Assembly: GCA_003151655.1 (NCBI GenBank) | Contig: PLYB01000176.1 | Location: forward strand, 1 to 6,002 | Direction of reading: 5' to 3' | DNA length: 6,002 bases | Source: Gallionellaceae bacterium | Lineage (GTDB): Bacteria; Pseudomonadota; Gammaproteobacteria; Burkholderiales; Gallionellaceae | Shown here: positions 5,452 to 6,002 of the stretch, piece by piece | How positions within the stretch are numbered: the first letter of the stretch is position 1 | Layout: the number at the start of each line of letters is the position of its first letter | Program-made: the position numbers and the translations under genes | Notes under the pieces: model-generated | What the model was told of the DNA's origin: nothing | The model's database searches: none | Seen by the model: the letters and a program-made list of their open reading frames with translations, nothing else

Positions 5452-5551
5452 GTAGCTCGGGTTTCACCCAAAGGGTGCAAGAACCCCAGCGGGGTAACCC
5501 GACAGCCATTGCTATATTCAACGCGTTTTGTCGGGTTGAAACCCGACCTAC
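5452..5551. repeat. REPIN-like element: two inverted GTAG-headed REP palindromes
   Basis: The 100-bp element has near-perfect terminal inverted repeats: GTAGCTCGGGTTTC (5452-5465) and GAAACCCGACCTAC (5538-5551) match at 13 of 14 positions. The right-hand unit, read on the minus strand, is GTAG plus the palindrome GTCGGGTT-TC-AACCCGAC (5530-5547). The left-hand unit is GTAG plus TCGGGTT (5457-5463) pairing with AACCCGA (5496-5502), enclosing two small hairpins: CACCC-AAA-GGGTG (5465-5477) and ACCCC-AGC-GGGGT (5483-5495). A GTAG tetranucleotide beside a palindrome is the known signature of REPs mobilised by RAYT (TnpA-REP) transposases, and paired inverted REPs are termed REPINs. No RAYT gene is in the window. 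The position between convergent genes is typical for such repeats. Confidence 0.75.
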
Positions 5552-5687
5552 AAAAAATTCTTGTCACGTTTTGACATCATTTAACTGGTAAGAGACTAAA
5601 TAATCCCAAAACCGTAGTTGCCGTTCTGCTTATTCCTGTCGAGGAGCCTCAATCGCTGTAGAAGGGGCATCGTTCAATTTTGTGATT
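5552..5687. other. Spacer between REPIN and helicase gene, nothing recognised
   Basis: These 136 bp are moderately AT-rich and contain no plausible gene, tRNA or clear terminator. A TTGACA at 5571-5576 lacks a -10 at acceptable spacing. A GAGG-CT-CCTC micro-palindrome, read on the minus strand, is too small to call a terminator. This is the downstream region of the minus-strand helicase gene. Confidence 0.5.
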
Positions 5688-6002
5688 TTACTTGGCAAAG
5701 AAAGCGATGGCTTCGTTCGCGTCGCGTGTGCGCTTGAAGGGCGGCAGGCTTTGCCAGATGCGTTTGCCGTAGTGTTTGGAAATGAGGCGGGGATCGCAGA
5801 TCATCAGCACGCCGCGATCGCTTTCGTCGCGGATCAAACGTCCGGCCCCCTGTTTGAGATTGATCACGGTGCGCGGCAACTGATATTCCATAAAGGCGTT
5901 GCGGCCCTGTTTGGTGATCTGCGCGATGCGCGCCGCCAGCACCGGATCGTCCGGGTGGGCGAAGGGCAGCTTGTCGATGATGACCAGCGACAGCGCTTCG
6001 CC
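5688..6002 (-). CDS. DinG/YoaA-family ATP-dependent DNA helicase, C-terminal end (runs off the right edge)
   Basis: The last 104 codons of a superfamily 2, XPD-like DNA helicase; such enzymes carry a [4Fe-4S] cluster in most members and unwind damage- or replication-associated DNA 5' to 3'. The frame is open from the window edge: ALSLVIIDKLPFAHPDDPVL (residues 3-22 of the visible part) matches the family's C-terminal core. INLKQGAGRLIRDESDRGVL contains motif VI (Q-x-x-G-R-x-x-R), followed by ICDPRL, YGKRIWQSLPPF and a short tail ending at TAA. The wording is closer to YoaA-like than to classical DinG sequences, so no symbol is assigned. The Walker motifs, cluster cysteines and start lie outside. 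It converges with the toxin-antitoxin genes, with the hicB remnant and the REPIN in between. Confidence 0.93.
   Translation of the reverse strand, partial: GEALSLVIIDKLPFAHPDDPVLAARIAQITKQGRNAFMEYQLPRTVINLKQGAGRLIRDESDRGVLMICDPRLISKHYGKRIWQSLPPFKRTRDANEAIAFFAK

Noticed and set aside
5526..5557. Right REP palindrome flanked by T and A runs, as a bidirectional terminator
   Set aside because: On either strand the stem is followed by A residues rather than T residues, so it is not a classical intrinsic terminator, although REP structures can still affect transcript ends.
1..6002. CRISPR array, tRNA or rRNA genes, insertion-sequence transposase or integrase
   Set aside because: No regularly spaced repeats, no cloverleaf RNA and no recombinase or transposase frame were seen on either strand.

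Overview
The window (6,002 bp, roughly balanced G+C) looks like a proteobacterial chromosome, most likely a betaproteobacterium of the Nitrosomonadales/Gallionellaceae type. That placement is inferred from the protein flavour (AcnA, a MarR-EmrA-EmrB operon, a DinG/YoaA-like helicase) and from the repeat family at the right end; no rRNA or marker gene is present to confirm it.

Layout. Positions 1-689 (minus) hold the N-terminal quarter of an AcnA-type aconitase that runs off the left edge. Positions 787-3726 (minus) are a compact drug-efflux operon read in the order marR, emrA, emrB: a MarR repressor, a periplasmic adaptor overlapping it by ATGA, and a DHA2-family (EmrB/QacA) transporter 7 bp further on. 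An inverted-repeat operator overlaps the predicted -10 of marR, so the operon is probably autoregulated. Positions 3850-5247 (plus) are an accessory island of two consecutive type II toxin-antitoxin modules, both toxin first: hicA-hicB, then a HigB/RelE-like toxin (HI1419 family) with an XRE-type antitoxin (HI1420 family). Both have an ATGA toxin/antitoxin overlap, a strong Shine-Dalgarno only before the antitoxin, and a dyad between the predicted -35 and -10.

The most unusual structure follows. Positions 5271-5413 are a 143-bp, about 94% identical copy of the 3' half of hicB (linker plus most of the ribbon-helix-helix domain), in direct orientation exactly 950 bp from the original. The second toxin-antitoxin module is therefore bracketed by direct repeats of its neighbour's antitoxin gene. 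At 5452-5551 there is a 100-bp REPIN-like element: two inverted GTAG-headed REP palindromes, one enlarged by internal hairpins. Positions 5688-6002 (minus) are the C-terminal end of a DinG/YoaA-family helicase entering from the right edge, so the REPIN lies between convergent transcription units.

How it fits together: conserved housekeeping and efflux genes on the minus strand flank a short plus-strand island of addiction modules and repeats, which looks like a site of repeated gain and rearrangement. All promoter and operator calls were made by eye.
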